Assembly: GCA_023420935.1 (NCBI GenBank)
Contig: JAEZUR010000149.1
Location: 1-28,546, forward strand
Reading direction: 5' to 3'
Length of the DNA: 28,546 nt
Source of the DNA: Bacillota bacterium
GTDB lineage: Bacteria > Bacillota > Clostridia > Lachnospirales > Lachnospiraceae
In this document: one piece after another, positions 15,099-23,215 of the stretch
How the letters are laid out: every line of letters begins with the position of its first letter
How positions within the stretch are numbered: the stretch's first letter is position 1
Notes under the pieces: generated by a model
Told to the model about the DNA's origin: nothing
Seen by the model: the letters and a program-made list of their open reading frames with translations, nothing else
Databases searched by the model: none
Translations under genes and position numbers: made by a program

Positions 15099-15647
15099 AT
15101 GAAATTAGAATACTCAACACAACGATTGCTATTGAAAGTTCTGTCTCCAGAAAATAGTTTAGCAGTCCTTGACTTCTATACTCGTAACAAAGATTTCTTC
15201 GAACCATTTGAACCCGATCGAATGGATACCTTCTACTCAGAAAGTTTTCAGCATGCTAATTTAGTTTATGAATATAATTTATTCTGCCAATTTAAGTATC
15301 TTAGACTATGGCTCTTTTACAAGGACGATCCCAATACTGTTATCGGAACCATTTGTTTTAGCAATATAGTGAAAGGTGCGTTTCAAACCTGTATGGTAGG
15401 TTATAAGATGGATCAAAACCACTGCAATAAAGGATACGCCAAAGAAGCCCTATCCTATGCGGTGCAGCTTATATTTCAAGAATATGGTTTGCACCGCATA
15501 GAGGCTTTCGTACTACCAAGTAATGAACCTTCTATTAAATTACTAAAAGGTATTGGCTTTGAATATGAAGGCATCGCTAAAAAATGCATTAAATTGGATG
15601 GTATTTGGAAAGATCATCTCCGTTACGCAATGGTTAATCCGCTATAA
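15099..15647 (+). CDS. GNAT-family N-acetyltransferase (RimJ/RimL-like)
   Basis: A 182-residue acetyltransferase using acetyl-CoA. The N-terminus TQRLLLKVLSPENSLAVLDFY is typical of the Acetyltransf_3 group that includes RimJ, RimL and spermidine acetyltransferases. The acetyl-CoA pyrophosphate loop is QNHCNKGYAKEA (106-117), and the C-terminal FVLPSNEPSIKLLKGIGFEYEG is the usual last helix and strand. Substrates in this group range from ribosomal proteins to amines and antibiotics and cannot be assigned. AGGAGG lies 5 bases before the ATG. Its last six bases overlap the end of the convergent DUF6128 gene, and no terminator is visible between them. Confidence 0.9.
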   Translation: MKLEYSTQRLLLKVLSPENSLAVLDFYTRNKDFFEPFEPDRMDTFYSESFQHANLVYEYNLFCQFKYLRLWLFYKDDPNTVIGTICFSNIVKGAFQTCMVGYKMDQNHCNKGYAKEALSYAVQLIFQEYGLHRIEAFVLPSNEPSIKLLKGIGFEYEGIAKKCIKLDGIWKDHLRYAMVNPL

Positions 15648-16724
15648 AACTATATTAAAAAACCAGTATCCAAATTCTCCCGCTTTCAGCTCACGGTTCT
15701 TAATGGATTTAAAGTTGGGGAACCCAAACATTCTAGCCATAAATTGTTCTCTGTTATGATAGATACCTGGAACCCCTAAGAGATATTCTTCTTTATTACC
15801 TTGCTTTCTCTTTGCAAATATTAAATGGCGATAACTATAGTAACTGTGTAGTAAAAAACTATTATTAGCATAAACCCAATATTCCATTGGGAAAATACCA
15901 ATATCCTGCGGTTCTATTCGAACACAGTCCAAAATTTCATCATCTTCAAAGGGATACATTTTCGGGTATTTTGTAAAGACTAGATCAATCCTATTTTTTT
16001 CAGGGGCTTTTTGGGATTTCATTTTATCCGCCATGACTTTTTCTGCAATCTCTTTTTCGGCAAATAATTTTTCAGCTATGGATTTTTCTTTCACCGGATT
16101 AGAGTACTCTTCTCCTTCTAAATCACTGAAATCCAAAATCGGTAATTCTTCTGCCACTTCTTTTATATAGGCTTCTACCTTATGTTCAGGTGGTTCCTCT
16201 TTTGTTTCATCCAGAACAACATGCTCCTCAAGCGCAACTGCTTGTTCCGTACTTGCTGCAATCTGTGCTACCTCAACGTCAACTTCCACTACTTCTTCTA
16301 ATGGAGTTACTGGAGCTATGCTCTTTATTTTATTAATTGTTACGTCAACGTTGTCTAAATCTATTGGCTTATCATCCCACTCTGTTCCAAAGTACTTTTC
16401 TTTGGAAGCATAAATAAGTAAACCGCCCATTTCATCAAAGGAATATCCGGAGTCCATCATATCATCCGTTTTTGTAACAATCCTGCATTCACAAACTCCA
16501 TTTTTCACCATAGCGGAACCAAGCGAAATACAGTTGATTAGTCCATTTTCTCTATGGAAAATATAGACGTTTAACTGTTTTTCACTAATACTCAATAGAC
16601 GAATATGTATAGTAATTTTACATTGTGAATTACGAATTTCAATTTTGGCATATCCTACATTGTTTCCTTTAATTCCTTTTTCGTAATTATACATGTAAGA
16701 AACCAATCTTTTATAATTCTCCAA
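15642..16724 (-). CDS. DUF6128-type hypothetical protein with acidic, helical linker
   Basis: A 360-residue protein without signal peptide or membrane segment, resembling Lachnospiraceae proteins annotated as DUF6128. The N-terminal domain (about 1-125) begins MENYKRLVSYMYNYEKGIKG and is beta-rich. A variable acidic linker (about 130-205) follows, then a helical stretch with repeated AEK units near 215-235 (SIAEKLFAEKEIAEKVMADK). A conserved C-terminal domain ends with GIFPMEYWVYANNSFLLHSY and GFPNFKSIKNRELKAGEFGYWFF. The function is unknown. The TTG at 16724 is chosen because AAGGAG ends 8 bases before it; the GTG at 16733 would touch that site. It stands alone, convergent with the acetyltransferase gene and divergent from exoA. 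Confidence 0.75.
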   Translation of the reverse strand: MENYKRLVSYMYNYEKGIKGNNVGYAKIEIRNSQCKITIHIRLLSISEKQLNVYIFHRENGLINCISLGSAMVKNGVCECRIVTKTDDMMDSGYSFDEMGGLLIYASKEKYFGTEWDDKPIDLDNVDVTINKIKSIAPVTPLEEVVEVDVEVAQIAASTEQAVALEEHVVLDETKEEPPEHKVEAYIKEVAEELPILDFSDLEGEEYSNPVKEKSIAEKLFAEKEIAEKVMADKMKSQKAPEKNRIDLVFTKYPKMYPFEDDEILDCVRIEPQDIGIFPMEYWVYANNSFLLHSYYSYRHLIFAKRKQGNKEEYLLGVPGIYHNREQFMARMFGFPNFKSIKNRELKAGEFGYWFFNIVL

Positions 16725-16807
16725 AACCGTCACTCCTTCTTTTAGACTAATATATTCAAAACTTCTTTAAAATATGCCAGTTAATGGTCATTATGAGCAG
16801 AATCTTC

Positions 16808-16836
16808 TTGTATTACATTGTTTGCTTCGCTATAAT
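16808..16836 (+). promoter_or_regulatory. Promoter of the exodeoxyribonuclease III gene
   Basis: TTGTAT (16808-16813) and TATAAT (16831-16836) have a 17-base spacer. The start would be near 16843, about 27 bases before the ATG. Confidence 0.75.
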
Positions 16837-16869
16837 AGAAGAAAATGAATAGTAAGAAAGGGTGTGCCT

Positions 16870-17628
16870 ATGAAAAAATTATTATCTTGGAATGTCAATG
16901 GGCTAAGAGCCTGTATGAATAAAGGGTTCCGTGAATTTTTTAATGAATGTAATGCAGATGTTTTTTGTATACAGGAAACAAAAATGCAACCGGAACAAGC
17001 AGATTTTCAATTTGATGGATATGAAGTTTACTGGAATAGCGCTGTAAAAAAAGGATATTCCGGTACTGCTATCTTTACCAAAGAAACACCGTTATCGGTA
17101 AGTTATGACCTTGGATTGGATAAGCACAATGATGAAGGTCGTGTAATAACACTGGAATTTGATAACTACTACCTTGTTACCGTGTATACCCCCAATGCTC
17201 AAAGGGAATTAGCAAGAATTGATTATAGAATGGATTGGGACATAGCTTTCCGTTCCTACGTTTGTGATTTGGACAAGAAGAAACCAGTTATCATCTGCGG
17301 AGATATGAATGTGGCTCACAATGAAATTGATTTAAAAAATCCCAAAAGTAATGTTGGCAATGCTGGTTTCTCAAAAGAAGAGCGCGAAAAAATGACTGAA
17401 TTATTAAATAGTGGTTTTGTGGATTCCTTCCGATACCTTTATCCAGAAAAAACAGATGCTTATACCTGGTGGTCTTATATGTTTAAAGCCAGACTTAAAA
17501 ATGTTGGTTGGCGTATTGATTATTTCTTAACTTCAGAATCAATAAAACACAACATTATTGACAGTATCATCCACTCACAAGTTGAGGGTAGTGATCATTG
17601 TCCCGTTGAGCTAGATTTAGATCTATAG
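16870..17628 (+). CDS. exoA: Exodeoxyribonuclease III (AP endonuclease)
   Basis: DNA-repair enzyme that cuts at abasic sites and removes 3' blocks. At 252 residues it matches ExoA/XthA length. The family motifs occur in order: SWNVNGLRA (6-14), IQETKMQ with the metal ligand E36, GYSGTAIFTK, VYTPNAQ, GDMNVAHNEIDL with the active-site Asp and Asn, YTWWSY, WRIDYFL, and SDHCPV with the catalytic H243. The ATG at 16870 follows AAAGGGTG by 5 bases; the GTG two codons upstream lies inside that site. The gene has its own promoter and a terminator directly after it, so it is monocistronic. Confidence 0.95.
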   Translation: MKKLLSWNVNGLRACMNKGFREFFNECNADVFCIQETKMQPEQADFQFDGYEVYWNSAVKKGYSGTAIFTKETPLSVSYDLGLDKHNDEGRVITLEFDNYYLVTVYTPNAQRELARIDYRMDWDIAFRSYVCDLDKKKPVIICGDMNVAHNEIDLKNPKSNVGNAGFSKEEREKMTELLNSGFVDSFRYLYPEKTDAYTWWSYMFKARLKNVGWRIDYFLTSESIKHNIIDSIIHSQVEGSDHCPVELDLDL

Positions 17629-17631
17629 TTG

Positions 17632-17656
17632 AAAGGCCCGCAAGAAGCGGGCCTTT
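17632..17656. terminator. Bidirectional terminator between exoA and cobO
   Basis: AAAGGCCCGC (17632-17641) pairs perfectly with GCGGGCCTTT (17647-17656) around an AAGAA loop. It lies 3 bases past the exoA stop and 12 bases from the end of the convergent adenosyltransferase gene. Confidence 0.88.
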
Positions 17657-17668
17657 GTAATTACTTCA

Positions 17669-18193
17669 TTACATCTCTATTCCATTTCTAGCAGGAATCC
17701 CTTGGTCAAATGGATGTTTTACTTTATTAATCTCAGATACATAATCTGCCAACTCCACTAATTCTTCATCTGGATTACGACCAGTAAGAATTATTTCTAA
17801 AGAATCAGGCTTATGTTTCAAGAATTCAATTAATACTTCTCTCTCCACCATACCCTCTCTGTACGCAGACATAATTTCATCTAAGATCAAGACGTCATAC
17901 GACTCTTGTTCCGACATTTGAATTACATCTCTTAATCTTTTATTATAGTATTCCGATGCTTCCATTCTCACATCATCTGACATACAAAAGGTAAAACCAA
18001 ACTCTCTGTCACAAGGCATGACATGTATTCCTGGTATCTTTTTTAGGATTAGTACTTCGCCAGAATCATCTGTTTTTAAAAATCGCATCATCAATATCTT
18101 CATATGATTACCTGCTGCCCTCACTGCAAGACCTACCGCAGCTGACGTCTTTCCTTTTCCATCTCCACAATATATATGAATAAGACCTCTCAT
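17669..18193 (-). CDS. cobO: Cob(I)alamin adenosyltransferase (CobO/BtuR type)
   Basis: Transfers the adenosyl group of ATP to cob(I)alamin or cobinamide to form adenosylcobalamin; cytoplasmic. It is 174 residues long. The P-loop GDGKGKTS (10-17) lies close to the N-terminus in the CobA/CobO pattern (IHIYCGDGKGKTSAAVGLAVRAAG), followed by ILDEIMSA as Walker B and LTGRNPDEEL, also diagnostic. The ATG at 18193 follows AAAGGATGG. No other cobalamin gene and no cobalamin riboswitch is visible beside it, so it probably serves salvage of imported corrinoids. It shares its upstream region with the divergent diguanylate cyclase gene. Confidence 0.92.
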   Translation of the reverse strand: MRGLIHIYCGDGKGKTSAAVGLAVRAAGNHMKILMMRFLKTDDSGEVLILKKIPGIHVMPCDREFGFTFCMSDDVRMEASEYYNKRLRDVIQMSEQESYDVLILDEIMSAYREGMVEREVLIEFLKHKPDSLEIILTGRNPDEELVELADYVSEINKVKHPFDQGIPARNGIEM

Positions 18194-18222
18194 AGGTTCA
18201 CCATCCTTTCCTTTTTAAGTAA

Positions 18223-18251
18223 AGCATATCATATGAATGCCCTATGTACAA
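18223..18251 (-). promoter_or_regulatory. Promoter of the cobalamin adenosyltransferase gene
   Basis: On the minus strand TTGTAC (18246-18251) and TATGCT (18223-18228) have a 17-base spacer, about 30 bases ahead of the ATG. Confidence 0.55.
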
Positions 18252-18295
18252 GTTTGAAGACTACTTAGTCTATGTATCTCAAAACTACTGTTTTA

Positions 18296-18330
18296 TTGTA
18301 ATTTTTTATTGTATATGGTATAATATACCA
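18296..18330 (+). promoter_or_regulatory. Diguanylate cyclase promoter with palindrome over the -10 box
   Basis: TTGTAA (18296-18301) and TATAAT (18319-18324) have a 17-base spacer. The -10 box lies within TGGTATA-A-TATACCA (18316-18330), an exact dyad of seven bases around one central base. A repressor bound there would block transcription directly. The leader is about 50 bases, ending in GGAGG before the ATG. Confidence 0.7.
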
Positions 18331-18381
18331 ATACAACCATCTTATGTACAACAAATCTACTAAAGATTGGAGGATTAACAA

Positions 18382-20193
18382 ATGTCTCGTAAACTTCAGC
18401 AAAAAGGGGCATTGTGTGTGTTTTTAGGAGTAGTTCTTGTTATAACTTTAGTATCCTTTGTATCAATTAATTTTATTACTAAAACGGAATATACATCAAA
18501 ACGAGACTTACTAGAACGACTATCTGAAAATGCATATATGGAAAGCACTAATATTTCCTATGTCCTCCAGGAAAATTTTACAACACTAGAAACGCTTGCA
18601 TTATTTATCCAATCCTATGACGACTTACATAACGACAAGCTTTTTTCTATATTAGATCAAGTAAGTAATAATAATAATTATGTACGTATTTCTGTAACAG
18701 ATGAAAAGGGAAATAATTGCTCTCCCGATTCGTCTATTTCTATTGCCGATCGAAATTATTTCAAATTAGCCATTAACGGAAAATCAACTGTATCAGACTT
18801 AATTATATCAAGAGTTGACGGACTCCCATGTATCGTAATCGCTGTGCCTATAAAAAAGGATAATAAAGTGATAGGTGTGTTGCGTAGTGTTTTGCAACAA
18901 GACAAATTGAATGAAATGCTAGATTCCGATAATTTCTCTGGCAATGAGATGGCCTACATTGTGCAAAAAGATGGCGTCATTGTAGCCAGACTTGACAATA
19001 ATAGCTCTATGACCAATCTGTTTGAATCTATTGGTGATAAAAAAATTATGAATCAAGTAGTGACAGATTTTCAGAATGGAAAAAGCGGCTTCTTTCGTAG
19101 TGAATTTGCGCATACAAAGAGTCATTATAATTATACACCTATTAAGGGGAGTAATTGGTATCTTGTTAATGTTCTTCCTTATAGCATCATTCATCAACGT
19201 ACCTCAAGAAACATGATGATGGGTTTTTTACTTCTTGTTGAGATATTGTTTATCTTATTTTGTTCTGCATTCGTTGTAGTACATATTATCAGGAAAAAGA
19301 ATCGTGCCATTCATAACTTAGCAGATACCATTCAAAATATAACAAAGCATGTGCCTGGTGGCGTTTTACGCTTCAGTGCGGATACATTAGAATTTGATTT
19401 TATCAGTGAGGGAATTTTAAAATTATTAGGATATAGTAATGAAGACTTTAAGAATAAATACCAGAACCGATTTGATAACTTTATATCTCCTTCCGAGCGA
19501 GACGAAATCGTTTCCATACTATCAAAGCAGCAAACAAGTGCAACCCCAAGCTCCATTCAATATCAAACAGAAAATGCTTCAGGGCAATTAATTTGGATTC
19601 ATAATGTAATAAATTTATTTCAAGATGAAGCTGGACAACGTTGGTACTATGCCGTAATGGTAGATATTACAGATTACAAACAATTTGAGAAAATCCTTGT
19701 TAGCAAAGCTGAAAATGATCCTTTAACCGGTTTATACAATAAAACAACAACACAAACATTAATAGAAAAACATTTGGATGGCAAACCAGAAGGAATACAT
19801 GCACTATTTGTTCTTGATTTAGATAATTTTAAAACCATAAATGATACATACGGACATCCTTTTGGCGATATGATACTAGAAAGTTTTGCAAAGAGAGTTA
19901 AGAAAACCTTTCGTAACAATGACATCATTGGGCGTATCGGTGGCGATGAGTTCATTATTTACATGCAATCCTGTTACGGTGAAAAGTATGCAATTGAAAA
20001 GGCTGAAGTATTACTTGGACTCCTGCATGATATCTCACTTGAGAAAAATCATTCTTTCACTTTTAGCATAGGAATTGCCCTCTATCCCATGAATGCCACC
20101 TCATTTAATGAATTATTTATGAAGGCAGATTTAGCCCTTTACGAATCAAAGGCAAAAGGGAAAAACTGTTATACCGTATATCATAAGAAGTAA
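18382..20193 (+). CDS. Membrane-bound diguanylate cyclase (Cache-PAS-GGDEF)
   Basis: Makes cyclic di-GMP in response to an extracellular and probably an intracellular signal. It is 603 residues long. A first membrane segment (about 10-32) is followed by an extracellular double-Cache/PDC-like sensor (about 35-275) containing ISIADRNYFKLAINGKSTVS. A second membrane segment (about 278-303), a PAS domain (about 320-435; GYSNEDFKN, then VMVDITDYKQFE) and a GGDEF domain (about 445-603) follow. The active-site motif is intact, GGDEF at 520-524. The product-inhibition site RNND (511-514) sits the standard five residues before it, so feedback control is expected. There is no EAL domain. GGAGG precedes the ATG at 18382. 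It is convergent with the LacI gene, with only 7 bases between the stops. Confidence 0.93.
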   Translation: MSRKLQQKGALCVFLGVVLVITLVSFVSINFITKTEYTSKRDLLERLSENAYMESTNISYVLQENFTTLETLALFIQSYDDLHNDKLFSILDQVSNNNNYVRISVTDEKGNNCSPDSSISIADRNYFKLAINGKSTVSDLIISRVDGLPCIVIAVPIKKDNKVIGVLRSVLQQDKLNEMLDSDNFSGNEMAYIVQKDGVIVARLDNNSSMTNLFESIGDKKIMNQVVTDFQNGKSGFFRSEFAHTKSHYNYTPIKGSNWYLVNVLPYSIIHQRTSRNMMMGFLLLVEILFILFCSAFVVVHIIRKKNRAIHNLADTIQNITKHVPGGVLRFSADTLEFDFISEGILKLLGYSNEDFKNKYQNRFDNFISPSERDEIVSILSKQQTSATPSSIQYQTENASGQLIWIHNVINLFQDEAGQRWYYAVMVDITDYKQFEKILVSKAENDPLTGLYNKTTTQTLIEKHLDGKPEGIHALFVLDLDNFKTINDTYGHPFGDMILESFAKRVKKTFRNNDIIGRIGGDEFIIYMQSCYGEKYAIEKAEVLLGLLHDISLEKNHSFTFSIGIALYPMNATSFNELFMKADLALYESKAKGKNCYTVYHKK

Positions 20194-20200
20194 GAAAACG

Positions 20201-21205
20201 CTAATTCTTAACTGAATTACGTATAATAAGTTCAACAGGCAGTAAGATTTCTCTCGTATTTATGGTTTCTTCTTGCAAAAGAGAAAGAAGCATATCTACT
20301 GCCATTTCAGCTTTCTTATTCACCTGTTGACGGACTGTAGTTAATTTAGGAATGGATAAATGCGCACAAATATTATCATCATATCCTACAATAGATATTT
20401 GTTCGGGTACCCTAATGTTGTGTTCTGCAAAAAAACCAATAGCTTCTACTGCATATAAATCTGTTACAAAGAAAAGAGCAATGTCTCGATTAACATAGGA
20501 AAGCAATTTATTATACTCGTCTTTCCGATTTTCCCATGTATCACTAATGAAAATAAAATGATCTTCCATACAGTCACGCTCATACTCTAATAATGCTCTT
20601 TTATATCCGAGAAAGCGTTTATGGTCTACTCCTATATCTTTATTGGCAAAGATATAAACATCTTTACATCCGCTCTGAATTAGGTATTTCGTCATCTCAT
20701 ACGCGCCTTCTTCATCTTGTAAGCTAATATTAAAGCATGTTCCATCATTGTCATCCATATCTATGGAAACAATAGGTTTCAAGGTCAATTCCTTAAGCTT
20801 ATTATACTTCTTCTTATCAAAGCCTAAAACAATTAGACCATCTACATTCCAAGCGGCTACCATTTTATATATATCATCTTCCTTTTGAGAAGAATATAAC
20901 ATCATATAATACCCTGCTTCTCTGATGCATTGTTCAATTCCACCAATCACCGTACCAAAGAAAGGGTCGGCAAGGACATTGCCAATGTAGTTCCTTGGTG
21001 TATTTATGATTACTCCAACCATTTTGGAACTTTTATTGGTCAATGCCATAAGACCCATGCGTTGCACATAATTTGTTTCTTTTAGAACTTTTTCCACTTT
21101 TTCTATGGTTTCTTTTGAAACTTTACTTGTATTACCATGTATAACATTAGAAACAGTGGTATTGCTTACCCCCGTAATCTCAGCTATTTCTTTAATCGTA
21201 ATCAT
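20201..21205 (-). CDS. LacI-family transcriptional regulator
   Basis: Sugar-responsive repressor of 334 residues. The N-terminal helix-turn-helix is TIKEIAEITGVSNTTVSNVI (3-22), with hinge text VEKVLKETNYVQR. The rest is a periplasmic-binding-protein-like ligand domain with the family patterns VDGLIVLGFDKK, GYDDNICAHLSIPKLTTVRQ and a C-terminal VELIIRNSV. The ATG at 21205 follows GGGGAT by 5 bases. It is the last gene of the glycoside-hydrolase operon, 34 bases after GH127, and so probably represses that operon and itself. The operator would be outside the window at the operon promoter. No terminator is visible before the convergent cyclase gene. Confidence 0.93.
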   Translation of the reverse strand: MITIKEIAEITGVSNTTVSNVIHGNTSKVSKETIEKVEKVLKETNYVQRMGLMALTNKSSKMVGVIINTPRNYIGNVLADPFFGTVIGGIEQCIREAGYYMMLYSSQKEDDIYKMVAAWNVDGLIVLGFDKKKYNKLKELTLKPIVSIDMDDNDGTCFNISLQDEEGAYEMTKYLIQSGCKDVYIFANKDIGVDHKRFLGYKRALLEYERDCMEDHFIFISDTWENRKDEYNKLLSYVNRDIALFFVTDLYAVEAIGFFAEHNIRVPEQISIVGYDDNICAHLSIPKLTTVRQQVNKKAEMAVDMLLSLLQEETINTREILLPVELIIRNSVKN

Positions 21206-21239
21206 AATTATCCCCTATACTAATTAATTATTAATACAC

Positions 21240-23195
21240 TCAGTCTTTATTTCTTACCCATACTTGCATTTCACCTGGTTCTCGATTATTCCAGAGAAAA
21301 TATGGTATTGCTTTTACCGTAATATCTGTTTCTTTTCTTGTATATTTAGAATAAAGCTCATCTGACTGTGGATCTGCATTAATTCTACTTGCACTACCAG
21401 TAATTGTTACAACTCCACCAAGTAGATCATCTTCCATGTTAGCTTTTAAGTTTGATTCTCTGTTCAGTGAAATTAAATTCAAATACTTACCATTGTCTAC
21501 CTCTTCCAAACAATATACCAATGGACCTCTTTGAATAGCTACACGTCCTGCATCATAATGAACCTTAGCATGGGCCTGCATCAATTCCACTGGCATATCA
21601 CATTGAAGTATGATTTTATCGCCCTTCTTCCAGCATCTCTTGATAACAGCATAGCCCTCTACTTGAATTGATTCTATATCCAACGGTTGATCATTTATCT
21701 GAATACTAGCTTGATCACACCAGCCAGGAATTCTAATACAGATAGATGCTTCTTCTGTACTTTCTGTTTCCACATCAAATAGCATTATCCCATCCCACGG
21801 ATACTTTGTAGTCTGTTTAATTTGAAAGGTTCCACCCGGGAGTGAAAATTCTGCTTCACTATCCATAAACAAATGTATATAGATTGCATTCTCTTTTGTC
21901 GAATATATATATTCCCATAGACTAGATATTAATCTAGCAATGTTTGGAGGGCAACAGGCACAGGCAAACCATTTTTGTCTTACTGGTTTTACATGATTTC
22001 TTTCCGTATTACCATCACAACATTCTGGAACAACTTCTAACGGATTGACATAGAAAAAATGGGTTCCATCTAAAGACATACCGCCTAGCACCGTATTATA
22101 AAGTGCTCGCTCCATTACATCTGCATACTTACCTTTACATTCCAGCTTTAACATTCTGTGAGCAAAAAAGATCAAGCCAATAGAAGCACATGTTTCAGAA
22201 TAATTTGTGTCATTAGGAAGATCATAATCAACTGTAAACGCTTCTCCTGAATGGGTAGAGCCTATACTTCCGGTAATATACATCTGTCTCTTTTCAATAC
22301 TATCCCAAAGATTCCTACAAGCCTTTATTAAACTTTCATCTCCCGTCCGTAATGCTACATCAGCCATGGCAGTATACATATATACTGCCCTAACTGCATG
22401 ACCAGTAGCATCTTTCTGTTCTCTGACTGGTATATGAAACTGATTATAATTACTGTATGGAAATTGATTATACCACCGGTTCGGTTGTTCTACTTTTTCC
22501 TTGGTCCAATGACAGATTCTCCCTCTTCTTTCAAATTCCTCTTCAAAAAATCCGGGCTGTTGTCCACGTTCATCAATAAAGTAAATGGCAAGATCCAAAT
22601 ACCGTTTCTCATTGGTAATCTGATATAATTTGATTAAAGCTAGTTCAATTTCTTGATGTCCTGGATACCCAGGAAGTTTACCTTCGCTTCGTCCAAACAC
22701 AGAATCTATATGATTAGTCAATTTTCTGGCAACTTGTAGCACGAGCTCTTTACCCGTAGCTTGATAATATGCTACGGCTGCCTCTAAAAAATGTCCAGCA
22801 CAGTATAGTTCGTGGCACTCTAAAATATTCGTCCACCTTTTTTCTGGCTCTACAATCTGGTAATAGGTATTTAAATATCCATCTGACATCTGTGCCTTGG
22901 AAATAATCTCAATAACTTGATCTGCTATGTCCTCAAGTGTTGGATCATCGTAACTTCTTAAAATATTACCTACTGCTTCTAGCCATTTATAAAGATCACT
23001 ATCTTGAAAAACTTGTCCATAGAACTCACCGTTTAACTCCCCAGCTGCAATTTTAAAATTATCAATTGCGTGACTTGGCTCCGTGTCTGGTATTTTATCA
23101 TTTAGTATATTCCACTGATATGGAATTACGGTATCCTTCACTAGTTCAATATAATGATTCCAAAACTTATCCTTAATTACTACGTGTTTGTTCAT
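21240..23195 (-). CDS. GH127 beta-L-arabinofuranosidase
   Basis: Cytoplasmic retaining glycosidase that removes beta-L-arabinofuranose, 651 residues, near the 658 of Bifidobacterium HypBA1. Active-site residues that I recall for HypBA1 (acid/base Glu322; zinc ligands Glu338, Cys340, Cys417 and Cys418, with Cys417 as nucleophile) have counterparts here at near-constant offset. They are E318 (HSGEAF), E334 and C336 (YSETCAS), and C414 and C415 (CACCPPN). The cysteine-zinc centre is therefore intact. There is no signal peptide, so the substrate must be imported first. GGAGG lies 6 bases before the ATG at 23195. It starts 20 bases after the GH31 stop, clearly in one operon. Family members vary in specificity (GH127 and related DUF1680 groups), so the exact linkage is less sure than the family. 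Confidence 0.92.
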   Translation of the reverse strand: MNKHVVIKDKFWNHYIELVKDTVIPYQWNILNDKIPDTEPSHAIDNFKIAAGELNGEFYGQVFQDSDLYKWLEAVGNILRSYDDPTLEDIADQVIEIISKAQMSDGYLNTYYQIVEPEKRWTNILECHELYCAGHFLEAAVAYYQATGKELVLQVARKLTNHIDSVFGRSEGKLPGYPGHQEIELALIKLYQITNEKRYLDLAIYFIDERGQQPGFFEEEFERRGRICHWTKEKVEQPNRWYNQFPYSNYNQFHIPVREQKDATGHAVRAVYMYTAMADVALRTGDESLIKACRNLWDSIEKRQMYITGSIGSTHSGEAFTVDYDLPNDTNYSETCASIGLIFFAHRMLKLECKGKYADVMERALYNTVLGGMSLDGTHFFYVNPLEVVPECCDGNTERNHVKPVRQKWFACACCPPNIARLISSLWEYIYSTKENAIYIHLFMDSEAEFSLPGGTFQIKQTTKYPWDGIMLFDVETESTEEASICIRIPGWCDQASIQINDQPLDIESIQVEGYAVIKRCWKKGDKIILQCDMPVELMQAHAKVHYDAGRVAIQRGPLVYCLEEVDNGKYLNLISLNRESNLKANMEDDLLGGVVTITGSASRINADPQSDELYSKYTRKETDITVKAIPYFLWNNREPGEMQVWVRNKD

Positions 23196-23215
23196 ACCAC
23201 GCCTCCATAATTTAC

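Noticed and set aside
18194..18381. Cobalamin riboswitch ahead of cobO
   Set aside because: The leader of the gene is only about 25 bases and shows no B12-box-like sequence; the region is filled by two divergent promoters.
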